Notes: a model not told the origin generated them from the sequence alone. Shown: positions 24,380 through 36,913, counted from the stretch's first letter. The stretch is DNA of 64,000 bases from Lepus europaeus (GCF_033115175.1 NC_084836.1:77404253-77468252), one strand, 5' to 3'. A program made the numbers and translations.

Positions 24380-25740
24380 TGGTATATCCTGTCCATAACA
24401 GGCTCACCTCACTTTTAAGGATCCACACAGACTGAAAGTGGAGGGATGAATACAGATGTTCTATACAAATAGAAATTAAAAGACAGCAGACAAAATAGAA
24501 TTTGAATCAAAAACTGTAAAGTGAGACAACAAAGAACATTCATTAGTCAATGCATCAGAAGATATAAGAATTGTAAATGTATGAATACAACATCAGAGCA
24601 TCTAAACAACTAAAACAGAAGCTTAAGGATCTAAACAGACAGATGGATTGAAATGCAATAATAGTAGGGAACTTCCACATCCTGCTTTGAACAGCTTTGA
24701 ACAATGGACACATCATCCAAATAGAAAATCAATGGAATGTTGGATTGAATGTCATTAAAGCCCAAATGGAATTAATTGACATTTACAGAGCCTTCCATTC
24801 AAAAACAATATTCTTCTCAAGAGCTCATGAAACATCTGAGGATAGCTCCCATGTCAGGGCACAAAGCAACCCTTAGCAAATTTCACAAGACTGTAATTAT
24901 ATCAAGTGTCTTTATGGTATGAAGCTAGGAATAAATAATAAGAAGGATTTCAGAAAATGCACAAATACATGGAAATTAAACAGCATATGTATAAACAACC
25001 AGAAGGTAAATAAAAAATTAATAGGGAAACTGAAAAATAGTGCAAGATGCATGAAAATAGAAACACAAAATACCAAAACATGGGATACTGAATGGCAGCT
25101 CCAAAAGAAACTCTCCAATAATAAATGTCTGCATGAGAAAAAAAAGAAGGGAAATCTCAAACAACCTAATATTACTATTTCCTCAAGGAACTAGAAAAAC
25201 AAAATTCAAATTAAGCCCAAATTTAGGGATAGGAAGAAAATAAATAACAGAGCAGTACTAAATGAAATAAACACTGGAACAAAGGGCTGCTTTTTGAAAA
25301 GAAATTGACAGACTTCAGCTAGATCAACTGAGACAAAAAGAGAGAAGATTCAAATAAATAAAATCAGAAATGAAAGAGGAGACATTACTACTGATATCAC
25401 ATAAACACCAAAGATCATAAGTGCCTACGATGAAGAGTGCCTGCCAACACAGCAGATAACCTAGAAGAAATGGACACATATCTCCTACCAAGACTGAGAC
25501 AGAGTAAACAGAAAACCTAAACCAACCAATAATGAGCAAGGAGATTGAATCAGTAATACAAAAAATCTCCCTGGAGAGGATGGCTTCACCACTGAATTCT
25601 ACCAAAGGTTTAAAAAGAACTGACACCACTCCTTCTCAAACTTCCTAACCACCAAAGAGGAAGGAACACTCGCAAACTCTTCCTATATGGCTAGAATTAC
25701 CCTGATACCAAGGCCAGGCAAGGACAGTACCAGGTAACAG
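24380..25740 (+). mobile_element. Old L1 fragment (5' half of ORF2)
   Basis: Words such as gatctaaacagacagatgg, attgacatttacagagcctt, tccattcaaaaacaat and ccctgataccaaggccaggc place this in the ORF1-ORF2 boundary through the early reverse transcriptase region. It is truncated at 25740 and carries many stops. Confidence 0.75.
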
Positions 25741-26493
25741 CTTCCTTCTAGAGGCATTAGGTTTTATGTTTCAGCGGTGTGTATTTTTTTTTTATTCAGA
25801 TGTGCCTTTAGCATAATAGGTGCATGTCTTGGAGTTAAGAAATAGCAGGGATTTTGTAGTTGAAAATACACTAGCAGTGGGCTTCCTTACTCCTCTGTAC
25901 CCACCCTCTAAGTCAGATGGAAAAAAAAAAAAAGCAGATTATAGCACCAGTCCCAGGTCATGAGTTCCTTCAGTCCCTGGGTTGGGACCCCTTCTGGTCC
26001 CAAACAACATTTCCCTCTACTCCCACCCCTGAGAACCAGGCAGCTGCCATGACCCCAACTACCAAATGTGCCCTTATTTTCTCTGTATTGTCTTATGGCT
26101 TTGCCAAATTCACTTTTTCCCTTGCACTACTGGGTTGCCTCCAAGGAGCAGTTGTTTCCCAGGATATCTTAAAACGTTTTGCTTGGAATCCATTCAGTGG
26201 CTGCAAGTTTTCCCAGCATCCAAATCAGGAGAAAAGATCCCTGTTTCTGACTGCTTTTCTCTCTGTGTTGCTGGATGCATCAGCTGGGAGGTAAAGCAAT
26301 TAAAATTTTGCTAAAATTTTTAGGCTTAATGAACTAGAAATTTTAATTTTTATTTATATGATTTAAAAAGTACCCTCACAATACTGACATAGCACTCTAC
26401 ATTTTATTTCCCTTTTGATGGACTAGGCCAACTAGAGCTAAAATCAATTGGGATTTTAACTAGAAATTCTTTTAGCCAAACCTTACATATATG
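25741..26493. other. Unassigned sequence before the NUMT
   Basis: No repeat is recognised. A 125-codon frame lies at 25917-26294, but it starts in an A-run (25920-25933) and has no recognisable domain. The mitochondrial sequence begins abruptly at 26494. Confidence 0.3.
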
Positions 26494-26560
26494 GTTAATG
26501 TAGCTTAACAATAAAGCAAACCACTCAAAATGCTTAGATGAGCTTTTAGCTCCATAAACA
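26494..26560 (+). pseudogene. MT-TF: Mitochondrial tRNA-Phe pseudogene
   Basis: Starts with gttaatgtagcttaac and ends ccataaaca, the full mitochondrial tRNA-Phe. The NUMT edge coincides with the first base of this tRNA. Confidence 0.93.
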
Positions 26561-27755
26561 TAAAGGTTTGGTCCTGGCCTTTTTACTATTTTATAGCAAA
26601 TTTACACATGCAGGACTCCCCGCACCAGGGAGAATGCCCTTTATATCAAGCTAGATGAAGAGGCATTAAGCACACCAAGCAGTAGCACAGGATGCCTTGC
26701 TTAACCACACCCCCAAGGGATACAGCAGTGATAAAAACTTAGCAATGAACGAAAGTTTGACTGATTTATGCTATGAGAGGATTGGTAAATTTCATGCCAG
26801 CCACTGTGGTCATACGATTAACCCAAATAAATAAACACTCAGTGTAAAGCATGAATAGGAGTAAATAAAAATAAAATCAAATACTAACTAAGCTGTAAAA
26901 AGTAATAGTTATTAACAAAAATAACCAACGACAGTGATTTTACAACCTCTGAACTCATGGCAGCTAAGACCCAAACTGGGATTAGATACCCCTCTATGCT
27001 TAGCCCTAAACCTTAATAATTCCATAACAACATTATTCGCCAGAGAACTACAAGCCAGAGCTTAAAACTCACTGGTCTTGGCGGTGCTTTTTATCCACCT
27101 AGAGGAGCCTGTTCTATAATCAATAAACCCCGATAACCCTTACCACTCTTTGCCAACTAAGCCCATATACCGCAAACTTCAGGGATCCCTATAAAGGGAG
27201 AAAGTAAGCTTCATTATCCTCATAAAAACGTTAGGTCAAAGTGTAGCCTATAGAGTGGAAAACAATGGGCTACATTTTCTACTACAGAACATTTACGAAA
27301 GCCCCTGTGAAATCTTAAGGGCTAAAAGAAGATTTAAAAGTAAATTAAGAATAGAGAGCTTCTCTGCTGTGGCCCAGGAGGGCAGTGGAGGATGGCCCAA
27401 GTGCTTGGGCACCTGCACCTGCATGGGAGACCAGGAAGAAGCACCTGGCTCCTGGCTTCGGCTTGTGCAGCGCTGGCCATAGTGGCCTTTTAGCGGTGAA
27501 CCAAAGGAAGGAAGACCTTTCTCTCTGTCTCTCTCTCACTATCTAAAACTCTACCTGTCAAATACAAAAAAAATTAGAAAAAAAGAAAAAAGAAAAAAAG
27601 AATAGAGACCTTAATTGAACCAGGCCATGAAGCACGCATACACTGCCCTTCGCCCTCCTCAAATACTGTATAAATTCTGATACATAATTACAAAATAAAC
27701 CAGCATAAGAGGACTGTAACAAGGTAAGCGTACCGGAAAATGTGCTTGCATAATT
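26561..27755 (+). pseudogene. MT-RNR1: Mitochondrial 12S rRNA pseudogene, split by a CSINE
   Basis: Starts at aaaggtttggtcctggcc and contains the conserved words actgggattagatacccc (about 26976) and aacaaggtaagcgtaccgg near the end. Without the CSINE at 27358-27597 and its duplicated target, the length is about 945 bases, near the mammalian norm. Confidence 0.95.
27358..27597 (+). repeat. 5'-truncated CSINE2 in NUMT 12S
   Basis: Begins inside the element (gcttctctgctgtggccc) and ends in an A-rich tail with g interruptions. The target duplication aagaatagaga lies at 27347-27357 and 27598-27608, and the 12S sequence resumes directly. Confidence 0.93.
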
Positions 27756-27824
27756 CATAGTGTAGCTTAACTCAAAACACTTGGCTTCCACCCAAGAGAT
27801 TTCATACTTAATTGACCGCTCTGA
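27756..27824 (+). pseudogene. MT-TV: Mitochondrial tRNA-Val pseudogene
   Basis: The tRNA-Val sequence with gtgtagcttaactc and the anticodon region ttggcttccacccaag lies between the 12S end and the 16S start, as in mtDNA. Confidence 0.88.
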
Positions 27825-28944
<1,120 letters not shown>

Positions 28945-28947
28945 ATT

Positions 28948-29018
28948 AAGATAGGAAGGAATCGAATTCCCTAAGACTGGTTTCAAGCCAGCCACATAAG
29001 CATTATGACTTTTTCTAT
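28948..29018 (-). pseudogene. MT-TS1: Mitochondrial tRNA-Ser(UCN) pseudogene
   Basis: Follows the COX1 end in the mitochondrial position. The plus strand reads ggaaggaatcgaattcccta..tggtttcaagccag, the complement of the tRNA. Confidence 0.88.
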
Positions 29019-29086
29019 AAGATATTGCTAAAATTTTCACATAACTTTGTCAAAGTTAATTCATAGGTTAAACCCCTATATATCTT
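29019..29086 (+). pseudogene. MT-TD: Mitochondrial tRNA-Asp pseudogene
   Basis: aagatattgctaaaattttc to cctatatatctt, including actttgtcaaagt around the anticodon GTC; lies directly before COX2. Confidence 0.88.
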
Positions 29087-29087
29087 T

Positions 29088-29772
29088 ATGGCATATCCAT
29101 TTCAACTAGGTTTGTTCGACACCTCATCCCCCATTATAGAGGAGCTACTTTCATGATCACAAGCTCATTATTATTTTCCTAATTAGCTCCCTAGTCCTCT
29201 ACATTATCTCATTAATAGTTACTAAAAGACTTACTCACACAAGCATAATAGATGCACAAGAAGTAGAAACCATCTGAACTATTCTCCCAGCTATTATCCT
29301 AATTTTAATTGCACGTCCTTCCCTGCAAATTCTATACATAATAGACGAAATTAACGATCCATCCCTGACAGTAAAAACTATGGGTAACCAATGATATTGA
29401 AGCTATGAATGTACTGACTATGAAGACCTAAAGTTCGACTCATACATGATCCCAACATCTGACTTAAATCCAGGAGACCTGCAATTGTTAGATTGGTAAT
29501 CGAGTTGTTCTTCCAATAGAGCTGCCAATTGGAAAATTAAATTCATCAGAAGATGTACTACATTCATGGGCTGTACCTTCACTAGGCTTAAAAACAGATT
29601 CCATCCCTGGACGCCTTAACCAAGCTACTTTAATCTCAACTTGCCCAGGGCTTTTCTACGGCCAATGCTCAGAAATCTGTGCTCGAAAGGCTCCAAGCAC
29701 AGTTTCAATCCAACTGTTCTTGAAATAGTTCCACTACAACACTTCCAAAGCTGGTCACTATCTATAATCTAA
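29088..29772 (+). pseudogene. MT-CO2: COX2 pseudogene
   Basis: Runs from atggcatatccatttcaact to a stop near 29770, about the normal 684 bases. The copper-site region is visible (ctttaatctcaacttgccc..ggccaatgctcagaaatctg, about 29630-29680). Frameshifts and nuclear stops break it. Confidence 0.93.
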
Positions 29773-29775
29773 ATT

Positions 29776-29845
29776 CATTATGAAGCTAAACTAGCACTAG
29801 CCTTTTAAGCTAGAGAATGAGAGCTGACTAACCCTCTCCATAATG
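29776..29845 (+). pseudogene. MT-TK: Mitochondrial tRNA-Lys pseudogene
   Basis: cattatgaagctaaactagc..ccttttaagctag (anticodon TTT) to ctctccataatg, between COX2 and ATP8. Confidence 0.88.
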
Positions 29846-29847
29846 AA

Positions 29848-30050
29848 ATGCCACAACTTGACACATCCACATGACTAATCACCAGTGTCGCTATAATTCT
29901 CACACTATTTGCCTTCATTCAACTTAAATTTCACAGATATGTTTATCCAATAATCCCTGTATTAAAAACATTTGAATCCATTTCTCCCCATCCCCTTGAG
30001 ATATAAATGAACGAAAATATATTCTCCTTTCTGTTACCCCTACAATAATA
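29848..30050 (+). pseudogene. MT-ATP8: ATP8 pseudogene
   Basis: Starts atgccacaacttgacacatc (MPQLDTS), the standard ATP8 start, and overlaps the ATP6 start as in mtDNA. Confidence 0.88.
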
Positions 30051-30337
30051 GGACTACCAATTGTAATCCTATTCATTATATTTCCAACCTTGTTATTTCC
30101 CGCCCCCACTCGCTTAATCAACAATCGATTAGTTTCAGTTCAACAACCATTAGCTCAACTAGTTCTAAAACAAATAATAACAATACACTCTGCCAAAGGG
30201 CGAACTTCATCCCTAATAGTAATTTCTTTAATTATATTATTCTTATCCTCCTCACTGTCCTAGAATTTGCTGTCGCCCTAATTCAAACCTATGTATTTGC
30301 CCTTCTAGTCAGCCTATATTTACATGATAACACCTAA
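30007..30337 (+). pseudogene. MT-ATP6: ATP6 pseudogene with large internal deletion
   Basis: Starts atgaacgaaaatatattctc and continues to the KGRTSSLMVISLI region. Near 30240 it jumps to [15 protein letters not shown] and the normal C-terminus LYLHDNT, so roughly 110 codons are missing. The repeated hydrophobic att/ctt text on both sides could have provided short homology for the deletion. Confidence 0.9.
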
Positions 30338-31117
30338 GGACACACCACCCATGTGTATCATATAGTAAATCCCAGCCCATGACCAATTACAGGAGCACTA
30401 TCAGCCCTTCTCATAACATCAGGCTTCGCCATATGATTCCATTTTAATTCATCCACACTTCCCCTTATTGGCCTACTAACAAATACACTCACTATATATC
30501 AATGATGAGGAGACACTGTACAAGAAGGCATATTCCAAGGCCACCACACCCCTATTGTTCAAAAAGGCCTATGATATGGAAGAAACCTGTTTATTTTATC
30601 AGAAGTATTCTTTTTCGCAGGCTTCTTTTGAGCTTTTTATCACTCTAGCCTAGCCCCGATTCCAAAACTGGGAGGTTGCTGAATCACACAGGGATTAATC
30701 CCTTAAACCCACTTGAAGTACCCCTACTTACTACTTTAGTCCTACTAGCCTCGGGAGTATCAATGACTTGGGCTTACCATAGTCTAATAGAAGGAAATTG
30801 TAAAAACAAACAGCAAGCCTTAGCCATTACCATCCTCTTAGGTATCTACTTCACTCTTCTTCAACCATCTGAATACTACAAAACATCCTTTACTATTTCA
30901 GATGGGATTTATGGATGAACATTTTTCATAGCTACAGGATTTCATGGCCCTCATGGGATTATTACATCTACCTTCCTCACAGTTTGCCTTCTACGACAAT
31001 TTAATTTCCATGTTACATCAAATCATCATTTTGGCTTTGAAGCAGTCGCATGATATTGATATTTTGTTGATGTAGTTTGATTATTCTTCTATGTATCAAT
31101 TTATTGATGAGGCTCAT
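30337..31117 (+). pseudogene. MT-CO3: COX3 pseudogene, near full length
   Basis: From the start region (acacaccacccatgtgtatc) to tattgatgaggctcat, about 780 bases, the usual COX3 length. A long segment (30676-30918) reads in frame as COX3, including [11 protein letters not shown] and [13 protein letters not shown]. Confidence 0.94.
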
Positions 31118-31186
31118 ACTCTTTTAGCATTAATTAGTACAACTGGCTTCCAATCAGTTAGTTTTGGTTTACCCCAAGGAAGAGTA
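31118..31186 (+). pseudogene. MT-TG: Mitochondrial tRNA-Gly pseudogene
   Basis: actcttttagcattaattag..gacttccaatc-type anticodon arm (here ggcttccaatcag) to aaggaagagta; lies between COX3 and ND3. Confidence 0.87.
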
Positions 31187-31537
31187 ATTAATCTAATTTC
31201 AGTTTTATTAATTAATGTATCCATTTCACTAATTTTAGTGAAGACTCCATTTTGACTCCCTCAACTAAATATGTACTCAGAAAAATCGAGCCCCTACGAA
31301 TGCGAATGTGGATTTGACCCTATAGGATCAGCATGCCCACCATTCTCAATAAAACTTCCTAGCAGCCATTACATTCGTATTGGTCGACCTAGAAATTGCT
31401 CTCCTTCTTCCTCTCCCATGAGCAGCACAATTCAACAACCTCAACCTAGTTCTCATCACAGCACTCATACTAATATCAATGCTAGCTTTAGGCTTAGCTT
31501 ACGAATGAAACCAAAAAGGATTAGAATGAATTGAATA
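31187..31537 (+). pseudogene. MT-ND3: ND3 pseudogene
   Basis: About 350 bases, matching the usual ND3 length. Visible words include [16 protein letters not shown] (about 31272-31320), the conserved Q-site loop with its cysteine, and the C-terminus KGLEW. Confidence 0.92.
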
Positions 31538-32142
31538 TGATAATTAGTTTTCTTAAAATAAATGATATACTCGGCTCCCCACCCAGGAGACAGCAGCCTG
31601 AGACATCGCCCCATGCTAGCGAAAAGTACCTCATCACCCCATGTCAACGGGAAGTAGCTCTAAAGACAGATCATCGTCCCTCGACCCCTCCCGGACTTTT
31701 GGGACTAATATAATCCCATACAAATCCTGCTTTATAAAAAACAAAAGGGGGGGATGTTAGGAAACTGGTGCAGTTTTAGCCAGTTGGCCCCATGGCCCAG
31801 CTACCTGAGCCAGGCTCCAATCCCATCCTAATGGGATTCTCTGCTCCTGCTTCTCTGTCCGCCCTCAGGTAAAGTTTTAAAAGGGCCTGTTCCTGAACAT
31901 GTGCTCTCTAGGCTCTTGATCCTTCTCTCCTGTGCTCTCTTGGCCTCTCTTGGCTTCTCTCCTCCTCTCATCTCTCTTCTCACTCCTCTGTCTCTCTCTC
32001 TTATAGTCTCTTTCTCTCTTTTTCCTTCGATGCCCCTTCACTCTGGTCTGTTGGGTGTTCCCCAATAAACCCTTTCCCTTAAAAAACAAAACAAAAATAA
32101 AAATAAAAATAAAAATAAAATAAATGTTTTCAACTCATTAGG
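31538..32142 (+). pseudogene. MT-TR: Mitochondrial tRNA-Arg pseudogene, split
   Basis: The tRNA starts tgataattagttt, is split at 31564 by the retrovirus-derived retrocopy, and resumes as ttttcaactcattagg at 32127. It then runs into the middle of ND4, so its 3' end, ND4L and the start of ND4 are missing. Confidence 0.8.
31565..32115 (+). mobile_element. Retrocopied 3' end of an endogenous retrovirus (internal end plus LTR)
   Basis: An ancient retroviral fossil. About 190 bases of internal 3' sequence (31565-31754) end in a polypurine tract (aaaaggggggga), followed by LTR sequence from TGTTAG at 31755. The LTR text contains a pyrimidine-rich stretch and aataaa at 32064-32069 and ends at about 32080, passing straight into an A-rich tail (32081-32115). 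An 11-base target duplication (taaaataaatg) lies at 31554-31564 and 32116-32126. An element that ends in poly(A) and lacks the end of the LTR looks like a transcript copied by L1, not a proviral insertion. ERV1-like by general appearance, family not certain. Only the 3' end is present; it has no coding capacity. It is younger than the NUMT. Confidence 0.82.
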
Positions 32143-33540
32143 CATTTTAGTTATAACTTTTTCAGCCACAGAACTTATCTTATTTTACATTTTATTTGAA
32201 GCAACACTAATCCCCACACTAATTATCATCACACAATGAGGTAACCAAACAGAACAACTTAATGCAGGAACTTACTTCTTATTCTGTACACTTCTAGGAT
32301 CTCTGCCACTTTTTGTTTTTTTGACAGATAGAGTTTTAGACAGTGAGAGAAAGAGAGACAGAGAGACAGAGAGAAAGGTCTTCCTTTCATTGGTTCACTA
32401 CCGTAATGGCTTCCACAGCTGGCACTGCACTGATCTGAAGCCAGAAGCCAGGTGTGTTTCCTCCTGGTCTCCCCTGCGGGTGCAGGGCCCAAGCACTTGG
32501 GCCATCCTCCACTGGCCTCCCAGGCCACAGCAGAGAGCTGGACTGGAAGAGGAGCACTGGGACTAGAAACCAGCGTCCATATGGGATGCCGGCACCGCCT
32601 GTGGAGGATTAACCTAGTGAGCAAGGGCACTGGCCCCTCTCTGCCACTTTTATTTGCTTTAATCTGTAGCCAAAACTTTACCAGATCTCTTTACTTTTTA
32701 CTTCTACAATTCTTAAATGAAGCATTGGCACCATCATGATCTAACTCACTAATATGAGTAGCATGCAGAATAGCATTTTTAGTCAAAATACCCCTTTATG
32801 AGCTTGATTTCCAAAACCCCACGTTGAAGCCCCTACTGCAGGCTCAATGGTCCTAGCAGCCATCTTACTAAAACTAGGAGGCTATGGCTTATAAGTATTA
32901 CCGTCGTGCTTAACCCAATCACAGAATATATAGCCTACTCATTCCTTATACTCTCACTTTGAGGCATAATTATAACTAGCTCTATCTGCTTGCGACAAAC
33001 AGATCTAAAATCACTCACTGCTTATCCTTCAGTTACTCATATAGCCTTAGCAATTGTCACAATTTTAATCCAAACTCCAGGAAGTCTATAGGAGCCACTG
33101 CTCAAATAATTGCCCATGGCCTAACCTCCTCTATATTATTCTGCTTAGCTAATTCTACTTATGAACCTATTCATAGCCGAACTATACTATTAGCACAAGG
33201 TCTTCAAACTGTCTTGCCATTAACAGCTGAATGATGACTACTTGCTAGCCTCACTAATTTAGCTTTACCACCTACTATTATCTCACAAGGAGAACTTTTT
33301 GTTATAATAGCATCCTTTTCATGATCTAATCTTACTATTATTTTAATAGGCACTAACACTAATAGTGTTATTTAGCACTTTATTCCCTTGACCTATTATC
33401 TACCACCCAAAGAGGAACATTTACATATCATACTAATAATATTTAACCAACATTTACCTGAGAAAATACTCTAATAATACCTCACCTAACTCCACTCCTT
33501 CTCCTATCTATTAACCCAAAAATTATTCTAGGCCAATATT
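32143..33540 (+). pseudogene. MT-ND4: ND4 pseudogene, missing its 5' part, split by a CSINE
   Basis: Begins at about codon 110 ([20 protein letters not shown]) and runs to the ND4 end before tRNA-His. Words such as LKLGGYG and [19 protein letters not shown] (about 32870-33035) are clear. The CSINE at 32314-32637 interrupts it. Confidence 0.92.
32314..32637 (-). repeat. CSINE2 in NUMT ND4
   Basis: Minus-oriented CSINE2 with its poly-T side on the left. The target duplication tctctgccactttt lies at 32300-32313 and 32638-32651, and ND4 resumes directly. Confidence 0.94.
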
Positions 33541-33542
33541 CT

Positions 33543-33739
33543 GTAAATATAGTTTTAAAAAAGGATTTGATTGTGAATCTAATAATAGAAGATTAACTCT
33601 CCTTATTTACCAAGAATGTTTGCAAGAAATGCTAACTCATGCACCCATGCTTAACTTCATGGCTTTCTCAACTTTTAAAGGACAGAAGTAATCCGTTAGC
33701 CTTAGGAGCCAAAAAACTGGTGCAACTCCAAATAAAAGG
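33543..33739 (+). pseudogene. Mitochondrial tRNA-His, tRNA-Ser(AGY), tRNA-Leu(CUN) pseudogenes
   Basis: Three tRNA relics in mitochondrial order: His at about 33543-33611 (gattgtgaatc anticodon arm), Ser(AGY) at about 33612-33669 (lacking a D-arm, as is normal), and Leu(CUN) at about 33670-33739 (ccttaggagcc anticodon arm). Confidence 0.88.
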
Positions 33740-34598
33740 AACTAACTTATTCTCCACTTTAGTAGCTCTCTCAATCATCATTCTAGTTCTACCTATTCTA
33801 GCTTTGTTCACTAACATTTTTAATAACATTAGCTACCTCAATTTTGTAAAAACGTCAGTATCACAATGCATTTGTTATTAGCCTCATTCCAACCCTAATT
33901 TTTATTAGAACAAACCAAGAAACAATAATTTACAACTGGCACTGAATGACCATTCAAACTCTTAAGCTACCATCTAGTTTTAAACTAGATTATTTCTCTT
34001 TACTATTTACCCCAACTGCACGTTTCGTGACATGGTCCATTACAGAATTTTCCATATGATACATATACTCAGACCCCAAAATTAAACAATTCTTCAAATA
34101 ATTATTAATATTTCTTATGACTATATTAATTCTAGTTACAGCAAATAACATTTTCCAACTATTTATTAGATGGGAGGGCATAGGAATTATATCATTCCTC
34201 TTAACCGGACGATTACATGGACAGACAGATGCCAACACCAGGGCCCTACAACCAATTTTATATAATCGCTTTAGAGATATCGGCTTTATTATAGCTATAG
34301 CCTGATTTGCTATTAACCTCAGCACATGGGAATTCCAACAAATATTTATTACAGAGCACAACGTTATGATTCTCCCACTAACTGGACTTATCTTAGCTGC
34401 CACAGGAAAATCCACACAATTGGGATTACACCCATGACTGCCCTGAGCAATAGAAAGCTCCACACCAGTTTCAGACTTACTTCTTTCAAGCACTACAGTA
34501 GTAGCAGACCATCTGTTAGAAAACAGCAGAACAGCCCAAACACTAATCTTATGCCTAGGAGCATTTACGACCCTTTTCACAGCCCCTTGTGCTCTCAT
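33740..34598 (+). pseudogene. MT-ND5: ND5 pseudogene, N-terminal part
   Basis: Starts at the ND5 N-terminus (about 33740) and reaches the region [15 protein letters not shown], after which mitochondrial sequence ends near 34598. Recognisable words include [11 protein letters not shown] and [14 protein letters not shown] (about 34170-34280). Frameshifts interrupt it. Confidence 0.93.
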
Positions 34599-34671
34599 CT
34601 AGAAAACAGGTGTCACCAAATACACACACTTTCCCATTACACTCTGTACCTATTAAAAGAAAATGCTCAGA
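34599..34671. other. Short unassigned junction between NUMT and repeat R
   Basis: About 70 bases between the last ND5 match and the first base clearly shared with R copy 1. I see no repeat here. Confidence 0.4.
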
Positions 34672-35559
34672 ACATACAGAAAAATGGCTGAAACTATTCC
34701 AGGTAGGACCACACCACTCTATGACCTTTGACAATTCTTCCCTCCCAATTTCTCCAGACCACAAAACAAGCTCAGGTTGTACAAGGCTCACAGACATGGC
34801 CAACAATGCCATACCCCAGAGACGCATTTTCATGAGTTTTACCAAAAAGAGATTTCGAGAGCGATTTCACTACTTCTACATTTCACCTAGGCTTGCTCTA
34901 GAACCAAGGGCATCACGCACAAGCCCTGCGGTGTTTCTAACTCTCCCCTGCGGTACTCGGCGGCCTGGCCTCTGTCCATCCAGGACCCCTGGACGCAGCC
35001 ACAGCCGCTGGTTTGGAAAGGCCGTGTTAAGCAGAGAGCAGCTTCTGCATCTGACACACGCAGGCCTCCCGACAACGGCCGCCACATCCTCCCGAGGGCC
35101 ACGGGCTTCTCAGCCGGCCTTCTCCCTGCGCACACCAGCGTCCAGCGGCGCCCAGCCCGCCTGGCCCATGGCCACTCACCGCTCCGCCGCCGTCGTCCCG
35201 CAGGGCTCTGCTCCCTTCCTGGCCGCTCTGCTCTCTTCCCTTCGCAGAGACCTCGGTCCGGTCCCTCTTCCGGGGCCGCTGAGGCGTCCACCAGCTGGGA
35301 CACCGCACTCGTTCTGGGCCCAGCATGGGGAGGCTCCAAGGCCTAAGGACCAGGTTGCGCTTGCGCAGCAGAGCCCGCCTCCCCTGCTCGGCCCTGGAGC
35401 TGCCAATGGACTCCGCGGCCTGCCAGCACCTGCCAGGCTCCTCGCCAGACCGCAAGTGCACACCAAGGCCCATGCTCCCTGGACCGCACCCAGGAGGACT
35501 GGAGCAGCCATTTGCAAATGCTGCCAAACGGCCAAGGGCAGCATCACCCTCTAGACTAA

Positions 35560-35945
35560 CCACACATGCACACACAGGAATACACCTACCCATGCACACA
35601 CACAACATGCCACATCTCACACACACACACACGCACACACAGGCACAACACATGCAGAGACTTAGACACCACACATACACCCCCACACACACAGACTCAG
35701 AGACACCACACATACACACATGCACACACACATTCCCCCATGCACTGACACACAGACACACCAACATGAACACATGCACTGACACACACCCTCCCACACA
35801 CAGACACCACACACACAGGCACACACAGGCACACATGCACACAACCCACATACACTCACAGACATCACACATACCCACATACACACACAGATGCACAGAC
35901 ACATGCACGCACACATGCACAGACACATACCACAACATGCACACA
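35560..35945. repeat. CA-rich array in R copy 2
   Basis: Imperfect CA repeats with the same interrupting units as in copy 1 (gagacaccacacatacac, acatgcacac), differing in number. Confidence 0.85.
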
Positions 35946-36104
35946 CTTGGAAAGCCTACATGTGTTCGTTGATTGTACTGAATCAACTTCATCAATAAAC
36001 TACCATTCTGAATATGATCCGGCTTTAATTACCTGAGGGTCCCTAGATTCTCGGTCGGGCAATAGTTTTATAGCTTTTGTTTCGGTTTGGTTGTTTCTTG
36101 GGAC

Positions 36105-36480
36105 AGGGTGAAGAGGATACACCCTTTGTTTTCCCTGATCTGGGATAACTTATAGAGCCCTGAGAAGGTCACCTATAGAACTGAAATCCACACTGTGACA
36201 AGCAATGTCTTTGAACAGCCCTTGGTTGACTGTGAAGGAACAGTTTGTTTTTTTTTCCCCATGCAATCTGTTGAACACTTTACTTAGTAGAGAATTAACC
36301 CTATGCACATACACTTAATTGAAATAGAACTTAGTAAAGAATAGGAATGGGAAGAGGAGAGGGAGGAGGAAGAGGGGTGGGAGTGTGGGGCAGAGTGTGG
36401 GTGGGATTGTGGGAAGATATGGTATTCCTAAAGGGGTACTTAGGAAATGCATGAAGTTTCTATTCCTTCATGACAATGTT
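36105..36480 (+). mobile_element. L1 3' end inside repeat R
   Basis: Starts at ttttccctgatctgggataa, continues with agcaatgtctttgaacagcc, and ends in a purine-rich tract and ggggtacttaggaaatgc. The same tail is present inverted at 57720-58090 in R copy 3, so the L1 landed before these two copies were made. Confidence 0.8.
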
Positions 36481-36572
36481 TCTGGGGGAAAACTCGATGC
36501 TTCAGAGTAAGGACTTAGCTGTCCACTATCCACACAGCAGTACAAAACTGCACACTACTATAACAGCCATCA

Positions 36573-36800
36573 TTTGAACAGGAGGTAATGTGTTGATTCA
36601 GCAGTGGCCGATCAAACAGGGGTTTATAGTGCTTTGTAAAGTTAAGCTTTTATTTTGATGTACAATCTGGCATAAGGTTTACATTTAAGTGACATGATTG
36701 GATTTACCATTTTGAAGGGTCACTCTAGCTATTATGTGCAGAATAGACTACAAGGTAGCAAATCTAGAAGTAAGAGTAGTTTGGAGGTTATCGATGGAAA
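36573..36800. other. Unassigned sequence
   Basis: AT-rich DNA. Around 36690-36780 a pattern resembling an old dispersed repeat (gggtcactctagctattatg) is visible, but I could not name it. Confidence 0.3.
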
Positions 36801-36913
36801 ATTAAAGTTCTATATCTTGCTTCCCAAGCAAAAGTCACAGATACATTTCAACATGCAGACAAATTTAAATCCCAAACAATCCACAAGAAAACTCTTAAGA
36901 GTTTGTAAATTCA

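Larger units (their letters stand above)
34672..36572 (+). repeat. Low-copy repeat R, copy 2 (longest)
   Basis: Same order as copy 1: opening acagaaaaatggctgaaa, a CpG-rich part (about 34930-35550), a CA-rich array, and the attgtactgaatcaacttc end. This copy then carries an L1 3' end (about 36105-36480) and a further shared segment, tctgggggaaaactcgatgc to about 36572, that is also in copy 3. A 321-codon plus-strand frame (34589-35554) and a 322-codon minus-strand frame (35027-35995) overlap here; neither resembles a known protein. Confidence 0.85.

Noticed and set aside
25917-26294. 125-codon frame as a small membrane protein gene
   Set aside because: It starts in an A-run, has no recognisable homolog, and has no supporting splice or promoter signal that I can see.
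34589-35554. 321-codon open frame in R copy 2 as a gene
   Set aside because: Equally long frames exist on the opposite strand, the other R copies do not keep this frame throughout, and no domain is recognisable. Low stop density in CpG-rich DNA explains it.
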